From the NCBI GenBank assembly GCA_963662175.1, contig OY759217.1, forward strand, positions 12,340,562-12,404,561: a stretch of 64,000 nt of DNA, read 5' to 3'. Each line of letters opens with the position of its first letter. The stretch's first letter is position 1. The notes under the pieces are model-generated. The model did not search any database and was not told where the DNA came from. It worked only from the letters and a program-made list of their open reading frames with translations. A program made the translations under genes and the position numbers. This DNA is from Aradus depressus (lineage: Eukaryota > Arthropoda > Insecta > Hemiptera > Aradidae). Below, piece after piece: positions 52,813 to 63,863 of the stretch.

Positions 52813-55800
52813 TATTATTATATGAATAATAAAAATTATTGCACCCATAGTGTAAAGCTCTTAAATTAAAATGTCTCAAACTTCCTTACTTTTGAGTCTA
52901 CCAATATATTATTATATGAATAATAAAAATTATTGCACCCTTAGTGTAAAGCTCTTAAATTAAAATGTCTCAAACTTCCTTACTTTTGAGTCTACTAATA
53001 TATTATTATATGAATAATAAAAATTATTGCACTTAAATTAAAATGTCTCAAACTTCCTTACTTTTGAGTATACTAATATATTATTATATGAATAATAAAA
53101 ATTATTGCACCCTTAGTGTAAAGCTCTTAAATTAAAATGTCTCAAACTTCCTTACTTTTGAGTCTACTAATATATTATTATATGAATAATAAAAATTATT
53201 GCACCCATAGTGTAAAGCCCTTAAATTAAAAAATCTCAAACTTCCTTACTTTTGAGTATACTAATATATTATTATATGAATAATAAAAATTATTGCACCC
53301 TTAGTGTAAAGCTCTTAAATTAAAATGTCTCAAACTTCCTTACTTTTGAGTCTACTAATATATTATTATATGAATAATAAAAATTATTGCACCCTTAGTG
53401 TAAAGCTCTTAAATTAAAATGTCTCAAACTTCCTTACTTTTGAGTATACTAATATATTATTATATGAATAATAAAAATTATTGCACCCATAGTGTAAAGC
53501 TCTTAAATTAAAATGTCTCAAACTTCCTTACTTTTGAGTCTACTAATATATTATTATATGAATAATAAAAATTATTGCACCCTTAGTGTAAAGCTCTTAA
53601 ATTAAAATGTCTCAAACTTCCTTACTTTTGAGTCTACTAATATATTATTATATGAATAATAAAAATGATTGCACCCTTAGTCTAAAGCTCTTAAATTAAA
53701 ATGTCTCAAACTTCCTTACTTTTGAGTATACTAATATATTATTATATGAATAATAAAAATTATTGAACCCATAGTGTAAAGCTCTTAAATTAAAATGTCT
53801 CAAACTTCCTTACTTTTGAGTATACTAATATATTATTATATGAATAATAAAAATTATTTCACCCTTAGTGTAAAGCTCTTAAATTAAAATGTCTCAAACT
53901 TCCTTACTTTTGAGTATACTAATATATTATTATATGAATAATAAAAATTATTGCACCCATAGTGTAAAGCTCTTAAATTAAAATGTCTCAAACTTCCATA
54001 CTTTTGAGTATACTAATATATTATTATATGAATAATAAAAATGATTGCACCCATAGTGTAAAGCTCTTAAATTAAAATGTCTCAAACTTCCTTACTTTTG
54101 AGTCTACTAATATATTATTATATGAATAATAAAAATTATTGCACCCTTAGTCTAAAGCTCTTAAATTAAAATGTCTCAAACTTCCTTACTTTTGAGTATA
54201 CTAATATATTATTATATGAATAATAAAAATTATTGCACCCTTAGTGTAAAGCTCTTAAATTAAAATGTCTCAAACTTCCTTACTTTTGAGTCTACTAATA
54301 TATTATTATATGAATAATAAAAATTATTGCACCCTTAGTGTAAAGCTCTTAAATTAAAATGTCTCAAACTTCCTTACTTTTGAGTATACTAATATATTAT
54401 TATATGAATAATAAAAATTATTGCACCCTTAGTGTAAAGCTCTTAAATTAAAATGTCTCAAACTTCCTTACTTTTGAGTCTACTAATATATTATTATATG
54501 AATAATAAAAATTATTTCACCCTTAGTGTAAAGCTCTTAAATTAAAATGTCTCAAACTTCCTTACTTTTGAGTCTACTAATATATTATTATATGAATAAT
54601 AAAAATTATTGCACCCTTAGTCTAAAGCTCTTAAATTAAAATGTCTCAAACTTCCTTACTTTTGAGTATACTAATATATTATTATATGAATAATAAAAAT
54701 TATTGCACCCTTAGTGTAAAGCTCTTAAATTAAAATGTCTCAAACTTCCTTACTTTTGAGTCTACTAATATATTATTATATGAATAATAAAAATTATTGC
54801 ACCCTTAGTCTAAAGCTCTTAAATTAAAATGTCTCAAACTTCCTTACTTTTGAGTATACTAATATATTATTATATGAATAATAAAAATTATTGCACCCTT
54901 AGTGTAAAGCTCTTAAATTAAAATGTCTCAAACTTCCTTACTTTTGAGTCTACTAATATATTATTATATGAATAATAAAAATTATTGCACCCTTAGTGTA
55001 AAGCTCTTAAATTAAAATGTCTCAAACTTCCTTACTTTTGAGTCTACTAATATATTATTATATGAATAATAAAAATTATTGCACCCTTAGTGTAAAGCTC
55101 TTAAATTAAAATGTCTCAAACTTCCTTACTTTTGAGTATACTAATATATTATTATATGAATAATAAAAATTATTGCACCCTTAGTGTAAAGCTCTTAAAT
55201 TAAAATGTCTCAAACTTCCTTACTTTTGAGTATACTAATATATTATTATATGAATAATAAAAATTATTGCACCCTTAGTGTAAAGCTCTTAAATTAAAAT
55301 GTCTCAAACTTCCATACTTTTGAGTATACTAATATATTATTATATGAATAATAAAAATGATTGCACCCTTAGTCTAAAGCTCTTAAATTAAAATGTCTCA
55401 AACTTCCTTACTTTTGAGTATACTAATATATTATTATATGAATAATAAAAATGATTGCACCCTTAGTCTAAAGCTCTTAAATTAAAATGTCTCAAACTTC
55501 CTTACTTTTGAGTATACTAATATATTATTATATGAATAATAAAAATTATTGCACCCTTAGTCTAAAGCTCTTAAATTAAAATGTCTCAAACTTCCATACT
55601 TTTGAGTATACTAATATATTATTATATGAATAATAAAAATGATTGCACCCTTAGTCTAAAGCTCTTAAATTAAAATGTCTCAAACTTCCTTACTTTTGAG
55701 TCTACTAATATATAATTATATGAATAATAAAAATTATTGCACCCTTAGTGTAAAGCTCTTAAATTAAAATGTCTCAAACTTCCTTACTTTTGAGTCTACT

Positions 55801-58800
55801 AATATATTATTATATGAATAATAAAAATTATTGCACCCTTAGTGTAAAGCTCTTAAATTAAAATGTCTCAAACTTCCTTACTTTTGAGTATACTAATATA
55901 TTATTATATGAATAATAAAAATTATTGCACCCTTAGTGTAAAGCTCTTAAATTAAAATGTCTCAAACCTCCTTACTTTTGAGTATACTAATATATTATTA
56001 TATGAATAATAAAAATTATTGCACCCTTAGTGTAAAGCTCTTAAATTAAAATGTCTCAAACCTCCTTACTTTTGAGTATACTAATATATTATTATATGAA
56101 TAATAAAAATTATTTCACCCTTAGTGTAAAGCTCTTAAATTAAAATGTCTCAAACTTCCTTACTTTTGAGTCTACTAATATATTATTATATGAATAATAA
56201 AAATTATTGCACCCTTAGTGTAAAGCTCTTAAATTAAAATGTCTCAAATTCCTTACTTTTGAGTATACTAATATATTATTATATGAATAATAAAAATTAT
56301 TGCACCCATAGTGTAAAGCTCTTAAATTAAAATGTCTCAAACTTCCTTACTTTTGAGTCTACTAATATATTATTATATGAATAATAAAAATTATTGCACC
56401 CATAGTGTAAAGCTCTTAAATTAAAATGTCTCAAACTTCCTTACTTTTGAGTATACTAATATATTATTATATGAATAATAAAAATTATTGCACCCTTAGT
56501 GTAAAGCTCTTAAATTAAAATGTCTCAAACTTCCTTACTTTTGAGTATACTAATATATTATTATATGAATAATAAAAATTATTGCACCCATAGTGTAAAG
56601 CTCTTAAATTAAAATGTCTCAAACTTCCTTACTTTTGAGTCTACTAATATATTATTATATGAATAATAAAAATTATTGCACCCATAGTGTAAAGCTCTTA
56701 AATTAAAATGTCTCAAACTTCCTTACTTTTGAGTCTACTAATATATTATTATATGAATAATAAAAATTATAGCACCCATAGTGTAAAGCTCTTAAATTAA
56801 AATGTCTCAAACTTCCTTACTTTTGAGTCTACTAATATATTATTATATGAATAATAAAAATTATTGCACCCATAGTGTAAAGCTCTTAAATTAAAATGTC
56901 TCAAACTTCCTTACTTTTGAGTCTACTAATATATTATTATATGAATAATAAAAATTATTGCACCCATAGTGTAAAGCTCTTAAATTAAAATGTCTCAAAC
57001 TTCCTTACTTTTGAGTATACTAATATATTATTATATGAATAATAAAAATTATTGCACCCTTAGTGTAAAGCTCTTAAATTAAAATGTCTCAAACTTCCTT
57101 ACTTTTGAGTCTACTAATATATTATTATATGAATAATAAAAATTATTGCACCCTTAGTGTAAAGCTCTTAAATTAAACTGTCTCAAACTTCCTTACTTTT
57201 GAGTATACTAATATATTATTATATGAATAATAAAAATTATTGCACCCTTAGTGTAAAGCTCTTAAATTAAAATGTCTCAAACTTCCTTACTTTTGAGTAT
57301 ACTAATATATTATTATATGAATAATAAAAATTATTGCACCCTTAGTGTAAAGCTCTTAAATTAAAATGTCTCAAACTTCCTTACTTTTGAGTATACTAAT
57401 ATATTATTATATGAATAATAAAAATTATTGCACCCTTAGTGTAAAGCTCTTAAATTAAAATGTCTCAAACTTCCTTACTTTTGAGTATACTAATATATTA
57501 TTATATGAATAATAAAAATTATTGCACCCTTAGTGTAAAGCTCTTAAATTAAAATGTCTCAAACTTCCTTACTTTTGAGTATACTAATATATTATTATAT
57601 GAATAATAAAAATTATTGCACCCTTAGTGTAAAGCTCTTAAATTAAAATGTCTCAAACTTCCTTACTTTTGAGTATACTAATATATTATTATATGAATAA
57701 TAAAAATTATTGCACCCTTAGTGTAAAGCTCTTAAATTAAAATGTCTCAAACTTCCTTACTTTTGAGTATACTAATATATTATTATATGAATAATAAAAA
57801 TTATTGCACCCTTAGTGTAAAGCTCTTAAATTAAAATGTCTCAAACTTCCTTACTTTTGAGTATACTAATATATTATTATATGAATAATAAAAATTATTG
57901 CACCCTTAGTGTAAAGCTCTTAAATTAAAATGTCTCAAACTTCCTTACTTTTGAGTATACTAATATATTATTATTTGAATAATAAAAATTATTGCACCCT
58001 TAGTGTAAAGCTCTTAAATTAAAATGTCTCAAACTTCCTTACTTTTGAGTATACTAATATATTATTATATGAATAATAAAAATTATTGCACCCTTAGTGT
58101 AAAGCTCTTAAATTAAAATGTCTCAAACTTCCTTACTTTTGAGTATACTAATATATTATTATATGAATAATAAAAATTATTGAACCCATAGTGTAAAGCT
58201 CTTAAATTAAAATGTCTCAAACTTCCTTACTTTTGAGTATACTAATATATTATTATATGAATAATAAAAATTATTGCACCCATAGTGTAAAGCTCTTAAA
58301 TTAAAATGTCTCAAACTTCCTTACTTTTGAGTATACTAATATATTAGTATATGAATAATAAAAATTATTGCACCCTTAGTGTAAAGCTCTTAAATTAAAA
58401 TGTCTCAAACTTCCTTACTTTTGAGTCTACTAATATATTATTATATGAATAATAAAAATTATTGCACCCATAGTGTAAAGCTCTTAAATTAAAATGTCTC
58501 AAACTTCCTTACTTTTGAGTATACTAATATATTATTATATGAATAATAAAAATTATTGCACCCTTAGTGTAAAGCTCTTAAATTAAAATGTCTCAAACTT
58601 CCTTACTTTTGAGTATACTAATATATTATTATATGAATAATATAAATTATTGCACCCTTAGTGTAAAGCTCTTAAATTAAAATGTCTCAAACTTCCTTAC
58701 TTTTGAGTCTACTAATATATTATTATATGAATAATAAAAATTATTGCACCCTTAGTGTAAAGCTCTTAAATTAAAATGTCTCAAACTTCCTTACTTTTGA

Positions 58801-59001
58801 GTATACTAATATATTATTATATGAATAATAAAAATTATTGCACCCTTAGTGTAAAGCTCTTAAATTAAAATGTCTCAAACTTCCTTACTTTTGAGTATAC
58901 TAATATATTATTATATGAATAATAAAAATTATTGCACCCTTAGTGTAAAGCTCTTAAATTAAAATGTCTCAAACTTCCTTACTTTTGAGTCTACTAATAT
59001 A
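52813..59001 (+). repeat. 94-bp satellite array, about 66 units
   Basis: Unit: 'ctaatatattattatatgaa', 'taataaaaattattgcaccc', 't/a-tagtgtaaagctcttaaa', 'ttaaaatgtctcaaacttcc', 'ttacttttgagt' and c/a-'ta'. Variable sites are CCCTTAG/CCCATAG, GTGTAAAG/GTCTAAAG and GAGTCT/GAGTAT, so a few subtypes are mixed. One unit near 53030 lacks about 16 bp. The stretch from about 57200 to 58150 is almost uniform. No ORFs or pol III boxes. Probably a heterochromatic or local satellite. Confidence 0.97.
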
Positions 59002-59235
59002 TGTAAGATGTTTTTTTCAACGTGATTTTATTCTGTAATAAAAGTACAAACAAACAATATTAAGATACATATTTAAACACAGTAAACATACATTGATATA
59101 TGTAGGATGTTTACCTGTAATAAAAGAATTAAATTTCACGTTTCTTCAACGTAGTAGAAAACCAAATACAATAATCAATTAGAACACAACCTATAACAAT
59201 TATGTAGGGTTCCAGCTGTGAGGCCAGCCTTTACA
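59002..59235 (-). repeat. 3' LTR
   Basis: 234 bp with TG...CA ends (TGTAAAGG...TCTTACA in element orientation). I found no difference from the LTR at 63565-63798. A possible AATAAA lies at 59027-59032 (minus strand). Confidence 0.96.
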
Positions 59236-59786
59236 CCTCCCCCCCTGAAGACGCTTCGCGCGGGGTAAAGGGAAACAGCTTACTGGAGTGGAAGAAATTG
59301 GAAACCCTCTTTTTTTTTTCACAAGCAACTTCATAAAAGGACTGTGAAATCCGTCTGATAATGGGAAAAGGCCCAATTCGAACAGGGTCCAACTTAGTAC
59401 GATTCAATTTACTACCATTCTCGATATAGACTAAATCATTAACGTTAAAAGTATGCTGACGCCGATTCTTATCTACACGGTTCTTATTAACCTGAAAAAT
59501 TTTCATAGAATTCTGGAAAGCTAGTTTGCGGTCTTCCTGTAGCGTCGTTTTGCTGTTATCTGGAAGTGGTGAGATCGTAGGTTTCTTACCAAGTAGTAGA
59601 TATGATGGTGCAAACTGTGTGGAACTATGAGTTGTATCGTTGTACTCGGCGACACATTCCTGTGCAAGGGTTGACCAGGCTCTTCGATTAGCATTGTTTA
59701 TTTTACATCGGAGGCGATTTACCAATGTCTGATTTAAGCGTTCATTGAGTCCATTAGATTCAGGGTGATCAACGCAAGTAAAATCG
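59231..59786 (-). pseudogene. Integrase C-terminal part, out of frame with pol
   Basis: Contains the third catalytic residue block (DHPESNGLNERLNQTL, Glu of the DDE triad), then ECVAEYNDTTHSST and the chromo-like or SH3-like tail with FPIIRRISQSFYEV. The frame is +1 relative to the upstream pol ORF, which stops just before. The last codons (Gly-Gly-Glu-Val) overlap the polypurine tract and the stop codon lies inside the LTR, so coding and cis-acting sequence are compressed. Confidence 0.85.
59236..59246 (-). other. Polypurine tract
   Basis: AGGGGGGGAGG on the minus strand, immediately before the 3' LTR, the expected primer for plus-strand DNA synthesis. Confidence 0.85.
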
Positions 59787-59789
59787 TAT

Positions 59790-62390
59790 TTATACGATAT
59801 GTATTCCTGCTTTGTCTAAATAGGTTTTAAAAGCGGTAGAATTGATACCAGTATATTGATCAGCTGAGAGTATCGAAATATTATTCTGTTTTGCAATCGG
59901 AGAAAGTAAATTTATGAAGTCTTGGGCATTTTGACCCTTTGTGGTGGAAATCCATGCATATCTGGTGAAATGATCTACCAAGATATGCATAAATCGTTTG
60001 GGAGAACGGTTCCCCGCAAATCCTCCTACACTATCTAGGGACATGATTTGAAAAGGCTCTGTAGCAGGACCCATTTGCGAGAGGAGGCCGATAGCACGAC
60101 TACGACGAACCTTGTTTTCAATACAAATCTTACAAGTCTTACAGAAGGCATGTATAGCTTGGTTGAGACCCTTGAAGTAATAATGTGGTCTGATCGTAGC
60201 GATCATATGTGCTGGACCGATATGACCATAATGGTGATGCACAAGTTCAATTATTTCGTGACCTAAGGTCGGAGAAACAAAAATCCTTGACTTTTCTTTT
60301 AATTTCTTAAGCATTATACCTTGTTTAAACTCTATATTTTTAGCAGTTTTCAAATCAGAAAGATGTCCAGCTTGGTCCTCTAATATAGTAGGTAGATCTA
60401 TTAAGTTTACAACCTGGATCGCATCTTCATTCTCGAAATATTCAAGGACCGGATTTCTGGACAATAGGTCGGCGAGAATATTTTCTTTGCCTTTTTTATA
60501 TATAATATTGAAGTCGAATTGTGATAAATAAAGAATTAAGTCTCCAAGGATTTCATCAGTTCTGGCTTTTGTCCTTAAATTTTCTAACGGTTTGTGATCA
60601 CTGCAGACAGTAAAATGACGCCCAATTAAGTAATATTGCCAAAACTTTATTGCATCCTTAATGGCCTTGCATTCCAAGTGAATAACGTCCAATCGTTTTT
60701 CTTTATTCGAAAGCTTTCGCGAGTAATAGGCTACAGGATGTAGGATTCCGTCTTCTTGTGGTTGTTTCAGCGTGGCACCGATACCTTTGTAGCTGGCATC
60801 TGTCTCTATGAAGACGGGCTTCTCAATATCATAAATGGCTAGAATGGGTTTGGAGCACAGATAATCCTTGATCATATTGAAGGTCCGTTCACAATCATCA
60901 GACCATTTAAATCTGACATCTTTCCGCAATAGCCGATGTAGTGGTTCCAGTTTCTGAGTACTATTTTCAATATACTTCAAATAAAAGTTTATGGAACCCA
61001 GAATACTACGCACACCAGTCTTATCAGAAGGCCGTTGAAGGTTTTGGATCGAGAACAAATTCCCTTGTGCTGGCGAAACCTTATTCTTTGAAATGACATG
61101 CCCCAGATATTTTACTGATTTCGCTGCGAACAAACATTTGACAAGTTTCAACTTAAAACCTTCAGCGTCAATAACCTGTAAGAATTTTTCAATATGTTGA
61201 AGATGATCTTCCCAAGTCCGGGAGAAAATCAAAATATCATCTATGTAGTTAACGCAAAATTCATCTAAATTATTTCTTCGGATAATATTTGATAATATTC
61301 TTTGGAATATTGCTGGTGCATTCTTAAGACCAAAGGGAAGAACCCGGAACATAAACTTTCCATATTTTGTGACAAAAGAAGTCTTTTCTTGATCTTGCAA
61401 TTTCAGTGTGATACACCAGAACGCAGAGTTGATATCTAAAACTGTAAAATATTCACAATTGACAACTTTGTCGATCACATCTTGGATCGTAGGGAATGGA
61501 AAACATTCTGGTACCACCAATTTGTTTAACTTTCTGAAGTCGATACATAAACGAGATCTTCTCCCATCATCTTTCTTGTACGCAAGGGTAACAGGAGAAG
61601 CAAATGGAGAATCAGATTCCTCAATAATTCCCGCATGTAATAATTTCTTGATTTGAGTCCTTATTTCTTCATCATCTGGGATCGAACATTTATATGGGCG
61701 AGAAGTGACATATTCGTCTCTAAGTAGTTTTATCTCTGCTTCTTTCGATCGCACTTTGCCAATATCGAATTTGTCTTTGGCAAACAGGTGCCTATAGTCT
61801 TCTAAAAGTCGTAAAATCGTTCGTTTGTTATCATTATCATCCATATGCTGTAAGTCAGCTTCAAATTCGCATGTATTTAAATTTTCATTGAAATTTAACT
61901 CAATATATTCATCAAAATCTTCAGTATCGTTTGGTATCTGTATCTGATCATCATTTGATCGTTGAAAAAAAAATTTCTGATCACTATTGGATCGGTCTCC
62001 CTGTAGAACTATCAATTTGCCGCTATCCATGCGCTGGCAAATGCGTAAATTGTCATATTGAACCAACTTAAATTTCTTAATAGCATCGATACCAAGTAAA
62101 ATATCATAGGAGAAATTATCATTTTTGACAACGTAAGTTGTTAGGGAATCTGTTATGTTTCCAATACGAAGCATAATTGTAGCCCGGGCTGAAGTGAAAT
62201 TAGGTCCGCTGATCGTTTTGAGTACATTCTTTTGTTCTATTAATTTCAACTTTAGCAAATCAGCAATTCGTTGGTTAATTAATGTGACATTAGAGCCGCA
62301 ATCATAAAGAGCTTTTAATTTGAATTTGTCGTTAATAATTACGGTTAATTTTATCAACGGATCTAATTCCGCCCGGCTATCTAGTTTAAA
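59790..62390 (-). CDS. Gypsy pol: protease, reverse transcriptase, RNase H, integrase (N-terminal and core part)
   Basis: About 860 codons in the -1 frame relative to gag. Protease: YDCGSNVTLIN (Asp with Cys in the second position of the usual DT/SG) and LLGIDAI. RT: RLCIDFRKLN, FTVLDINSAFW (first Asp) and FCVNYIDDILIFS (YIDD box). RNase H: FIETDASYKGIGATL, LECKAIKDAI and SDHKPLENL. Integrase: an HHCC finger (HHHYGHIG...CKTCKIC) and a core with SLDSVGG and ILSADQY, the first two acidic residues. The frame then stops, so the Glu lies in a separate frame. There is no ATG at the beginning; entry by frameshift is expected. Confidence 0.93.
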   Translation of the reverse strand, partial: FKLDSRAELDPLIKLTVIINDKFKLKALYDCGSNVTLINQRIADLLKLKLIEQKNVLKTISGPNFTSARATIMLRIGNITDSLTTYVVKNDNFSYDILLGIDAIKKFKLVQYDNLRICQRMDSGKLIVLQGDRSNSDQKFFFQRSNDDQIQIPNDTEDFDEYIELNFNENLNTCEFEADLQHMDDNDNKRTILRLLEDYRHLFAKDKFDIGKVRSKEAEIKLLRDEYVTSRPYKCSIPDDEEIRTQIKKLLHAGIIEESDSPFASPVTLAYKKDDGRRSRLCIDFRKLNKLVVPECFPFPTIQDVIDKVVNCEYFTVLDINSAFWCITLKLQDQEKTSFVTKYGKFMFRVLPFGLKNAPAIFQRILSNIIRRNNLDEFCVNYIDDILIFSRTWEDHLQHIEKFLQVIDAEGFKLKLVKCLFAAKSVKYLGHVISKNKVSPAQGNLFSIQNLQRPSDKTGVRSILGSINFYLKYIENSTQKLEPLHRLLRKDVRFKWSDDCERTFNMIKDYLCSKPILAIYDIEKPVFIETDASYKGIGATLKQPQEDGILHPVAYYSRKLSNKEKRLDVIHLECKAIKDAIKFWQYYLIGRHFTVCSDHKPLENLRTKARTDEILGDLILYLSQFDFNIIYKKGKENILADLLSRNPVLEYFENEDAIQVVNLIDLPTILEDQAGHLSDLKTAKNIEFKQGIMLKKLKEKSRIFVSPTLGHEIIELVHHHYGHIGPAHMIATIRPHYYFKGLNQAIHAFCKTCKICIENKVRRSRAIGLLSQMGPATEPFQIMSLDSVGGFAGNRSPKRFMHILVDHFTRYAWISTTKGQNAQDFINLLSPIAKQNNISILSADQYTGINSTAFKTYLDKAGIHIV

Positions 62391-63533
62391 TCGTTGTTAG
62401 CAAGATCAATTTTCAGTGCCTCAAATTCGTTAAGATTCGTAGAATGTCCAGACATAGTCGATTTTTGTTTTTCAGTTATGAAATGTTTGTTACGACATTC
62501 AGCTATCGGATGGTAACGATTCGGAAAACCAAGGACCGCACAATTAGGACACGGTTGTCTCCGTTGAGGTTCAATTTTGTGATAAGAATTTGGAATGGAT
62601 TTTTTTATCAACTTCGGACTTGCCGGCTTTTCTTTTTTTTTTCTAGCAAAAGCATCCTCCAACTTCCGTAGTTCTGCATATAGCTTATCTACCCTAGTTA
62701 TCTCTTCTCTATCCAGCTCGTCTTGCGCTTCAATTGGCAAACCAAAAACTATCTGATTGATCCGGGATAGTTCAGTTCCGTTGGGTTCTACTTCGAGGCA
62801 TAATTTCTCTTTTGTCAGGGCGTAATCAATTAAGGATCCCCCCAAATATTTGTAGCTGAAAGCTTTTTTAACAATAAACCAACCTTTATCAACAAAAACG
62901 TTCAAAAAAGATTCCTTCCACATTTTCCAAGAAGCTGTTAGACCAATCTTCCTTAAATTAGTTTCATACCAGTCTTTTGCTGGGCCAACGACGAAGAAGC
63001 GTAGAGCCTGAATTTTAACACTATCCAAGTCAATCTGGAACCGGTGACATTCGTCTTCAAATCTACCTAACCATGCCGCAGAATCATATTGTCTCTTCTC
63101 GAATTTGTCTAAAATAAATTTATTCTCAATGTGTTGTAATTTTTTTTTCGTCTTGAGTGGAATGAAGTTTTAACTGATGCTCTAAATTTCTAATTCTCTC
63201 TTCTAAGTCATTTTGTTGAGGTCCGGTAGTTCGAGGTTCCGGAATAGGAAGATATTCTTCCAAAGGAAATTCCTGAAAACAAACATTCTCCGCCTCATCA
63301 AAATATTCCTTTCGAATATCATCGTCAACCTTCACAGCAATTGTTCTGTAACCATTTATATTTTTTATAACAGCTGTTGCATTTTGAATTGATTTTTTTC
63401 TTGATAACATCGTGTGAAACTTTAAACTCTTAAGTTCGTCTGGTAAAACATACCACAACTTCTTATCAATAGAAATACCTTGGATTACAAAGTCCTGGGT
63501 TTTCTTCACAACTTGAAAATAAAGCTGAGCCAT
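62381..63533 (-). CDS. Gypsy gag (interrupted by a nine-A frame break)
   Basis: The ATG at 63531-63533 opens a 135-codon frame (63126..63533) ending shortly after a run of nine A. The next frame (62381..about 63145) continues the protein: a retrotransposon-gag capsid-like domain (ALRFFVVGPAKDWYETNL, ...WKMWKESFLNVF) and a zinc-knuckle-like CPNC-x9-H-x4-C (longer than the usual CCHC spacing). It ends at TAG 62381-62383, right after the slippery site. The break at the A run is a +1 change (as if one A were extra) and may be real or a homopolymer error. Confidence 0.85.
62384..62390 (-). promoter_or_regulatory. -1 ribosomal frameshift site T TTA AAC
   Basis: In the gag frame the last codons are GAT TTA AAC TAG. 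Slipping back one base on T TTA AAC places the ribosome exactly in the pol frame (CTA GAT AGC ...), which is open through all pol domains. The heptamer is one of the strongest known slippery sequences and directly abuts the gag stop. A GC-rich stretch follows, but I did not establish a pseudoknot. Confidence 0.8.
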
Positions 63534-63542
63534 CTTCTACCA
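63534..63542 (-). other. Possible primer-binding site
   Basis: TGGTAGAAG resembles the complement of the initiator Met-tRNA 3' end (TGGTAGCAG), with one mismatch. It lies 22 bases inside the 5' LTR boundary and directly abuts the gag ATG, further from the LTR than usual. Weak call. Confidence 0.3.
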
Positions 63543-63564
63543 GTTGAAATCTTGAAATTTAATT

Positions 63565-63798
63565 TGTAAGATGTTTTTTTCAACGTGATTTTATTCTGTA
63601 ATAAAAGTACAAACAAACAATATTAAGATACATATTTAAACACAGTAAACATACATTGATATATGTAGGATGTTTACCTGTAATAAAAGAATTAAATTTC
63701 ACGTTTCTTCAACGTAGTAGAAAACCAAATACAATAATCAATTAGAACACAACCTATAACAATTATGTAGGGTTCCAGCTGTGAGGCCAGCCTTTACA
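63565..63798 (-). repeat. 5' LTR
   Basis: 234 bp, by eye identical to 59002-59235, same TG...CA ends. Confidence 0.96.
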
Positions 63799-63863
63799 TA
63801 TATTATTATATGAATAATAAAAATTATTGCACCCATAGTGTAAAGCTCTTAAATTAAAATGTC
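63799..63863 (+). repeat. 94-bp satellite, last partial unit
   Basis: 'tatattattatatgaataat' to 'aaattaaaatgtc', the continuation of the unit split by the LTR element. The array ends here; 63864-64000 is unassigned AT-rich sequence with an AATAAA at 63928. Confidence 0.92.

Larger units (their letters stand above)
59002..63798 (-). mobile_element. Ty3/Gypsy-type LTR retrotransposon
   Basis: 4,797 bp on the minus strand with two 234-bp LTRs, a polypurine tract, gag, and pol in the order protease, RT, RNase H, integrase. It sits in the 94-bp satellite with a 4-bp TATA duplication (58998-59001, 63799-63802). No env-like ORF is present between integrase and the 3' LTR. Gag and pol are linked by a -1 frameshift site. 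Two further frame breaks (a nine-A run in gag, and near 59785 in integrase) mean the copy as read is probably non-autonomous. LTR identity implies recent insertion. Confidence 0.96.

Noticed and set aside
52813..59001. CRISPR-like appearance of the regular 94-bp array
   Set aside because: Units are directly abutting without unique spacers, and the setting is a eukaryotic genome. It is satellite DNA.
59231..59725. Envelope-like ORF downstream of integrase
   Set aside because: The 164-codon frame is the integrase C-terminus; there is no signal peptide or membrane segment, and no space remains before the LTR.
60048..61656. Plus-strand ORFs of 72 and 82 codons inside the Gypsy element
   Set aside because: Antisense shadows of pol, which has clear motifs on the minus strand.
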